From NCBI GenBank assembly GCA_032881465.1, contig CP126168.1, positions 372,001-436,000 of the forward strand: a stretch of 64,000 bases of DNA. The letters run 5' to 3'. Below are positions 63,869-64,000 of the stretch, piece after piece. The stretch is from Parvibaculaceae bacterium PLY_AMNH_Bact1 (GTDB lineage: Bacteria; Pseudomonadota; Alphaproteobacteria; Parvibaculales; Parvibaculaceae). The position numbers were made by a program, and so were the translations under genes. How positions within the stretch are numbered: the stretch's first letter is position 1; every line of letters starts with the position of its first letter. The notes below the pieces were generated by a model. It saw nothing but the letters and a program-made list of their open reading frames with translations, was not told the DNA's origin and searched no databases.

Positions 63869-64000
63869 GGGATGCCTCCAGTCTTTGGAGTTGGGCTTGG
63901 GGACCATTCCCCGAGCCGTACATCCTCAATAGAGGGGGTGAGGCGACGGACTGGGGGAATGCCCGGAAAATTTGAAGTTCGTGGCAGAAGCCGGGCGCTT

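Larger units (their letters stand above)
58969..64000. mobile_element. Left part of an integrated mobilisable or conjugative element at tRNA-Arg
   Basis: Serine recombinase at the tRNA, small accessory genes, a TraG/VirD4-type ATPase and small membrane proteins, all on the minus strand and unlike the housekeeping genes before it. The right end lies beyond the window. No relaxase or complete secretion system is visible here. Confidence 0.72.

Noticed and set aside
1-64000. CRISPR arrays, phage structural genes, rRNA operons
   Set aside because: No regularly spaced repeats, no capsid/tail/terminase motifs and no rRNA sequence were seen on either strand.
63909-64000. Possible gene end on the minus strand at the right edge
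   Set aside because: Only about 25 open codons (SGHSPSPSPHPLY and stop) without recognisable sequence; cannot be supported from the window.

Overview
This window looks like the chromosome of an alphaproteobacterium, probably from the Hyphomicrobiales/Parvibaculales neighbourhood. The evidence is the run cytochrome c - kdsB - pheA - nudC - small SRP RNA - dnaX - ybaB - recR, the block rpmH - rnpA - yidC - engB - argB, several families typical of this class (DUF1036, DUF1737, DUF2336, TAXI-type TRAP binding protein, short M17 aminopeptidase next to an NlpC/P60 protein) and a candidate CtrA box. The species assignment is inference.

Layout. 1-5.4 kb: 3' part of a Tad/Flp pilus locus (cpaE partial, cpaF, tadB, tadC, terminator, and an oppositely oriented TadD-like TPR lipoprotein). 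5.5-9.6 kb: TAXI solute-binding protein, DUF1737 protein, M17 aminopeptidase, MarR regulator, NlpC/P60 hydrolase. 9.6-17.2 kb: a yej-type oligopeptide ABC importer with two tandem binding-protein genes. 17.3-26.6 kb: housekeeping genes on the plus strand, interrupted by an araC/mmuM block at the 3' end of nudC. 26.6-31.7 kb: an Rrf2/methyltransferase cassette at the 3' end of a DUF2834 gene, alanine symporter, rmuC and a Cys-rich lipoprotein. 31.7-38.4 kb: def-fmt-truA, then murI, dapE and dapD on the other strand, and a HAD phosphatase. 38.5-42.7 kb: diguanylate cyclase coupled to a DUF2336 protein, and a double-DUF1036 protein. 42.8-47 kb: argB, engB, yidC, rnpA, rpmH. 47.3-53.1 kb: DUF547, VTT-domain membrane protein, flavoprotein disulfide reductase, histidine kinase, glucokinase. 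53.1-58.1 kb: gamma-glutamyltransferase, P1 self-processing peptidase, TipAS-type MerR regulator with its own 19-bp-spacer promoter, and a coiled-coil lipoprotein. 58.1-64 kb: a decayed chemotaxis-receptor remnant, tRNA-Arg(ACG), and the first 5 kb of an integrated mobile element (large serine recombinase, a coupling-protein ATPase without a membrane anchor, small membrane proteins).

The most unusual signal is structural. At two separate places a regulator + enzyme pair sits immediately after the 3' end of a minus-strand gene, and a second copy of that gene's 3' end (57 bp of nudC; 139 bp of the DUF2834 gene) lies on the far side of the cargo in the same orientation. The two remnants have different substitution patterns: mostly silent for nudC, and all amino-acid-changing for DUF2834. 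This points to import of a diverged homologue in the first case and post-duplication decay in the second. A small tandem copy of a gene 3' end (31601-31652) and the mobile element at the tRNA 3' end add to the theme of 3' ends as insertion points. The araC gene in the first block also carries an in-frame stop inside its DNA-binding domain.
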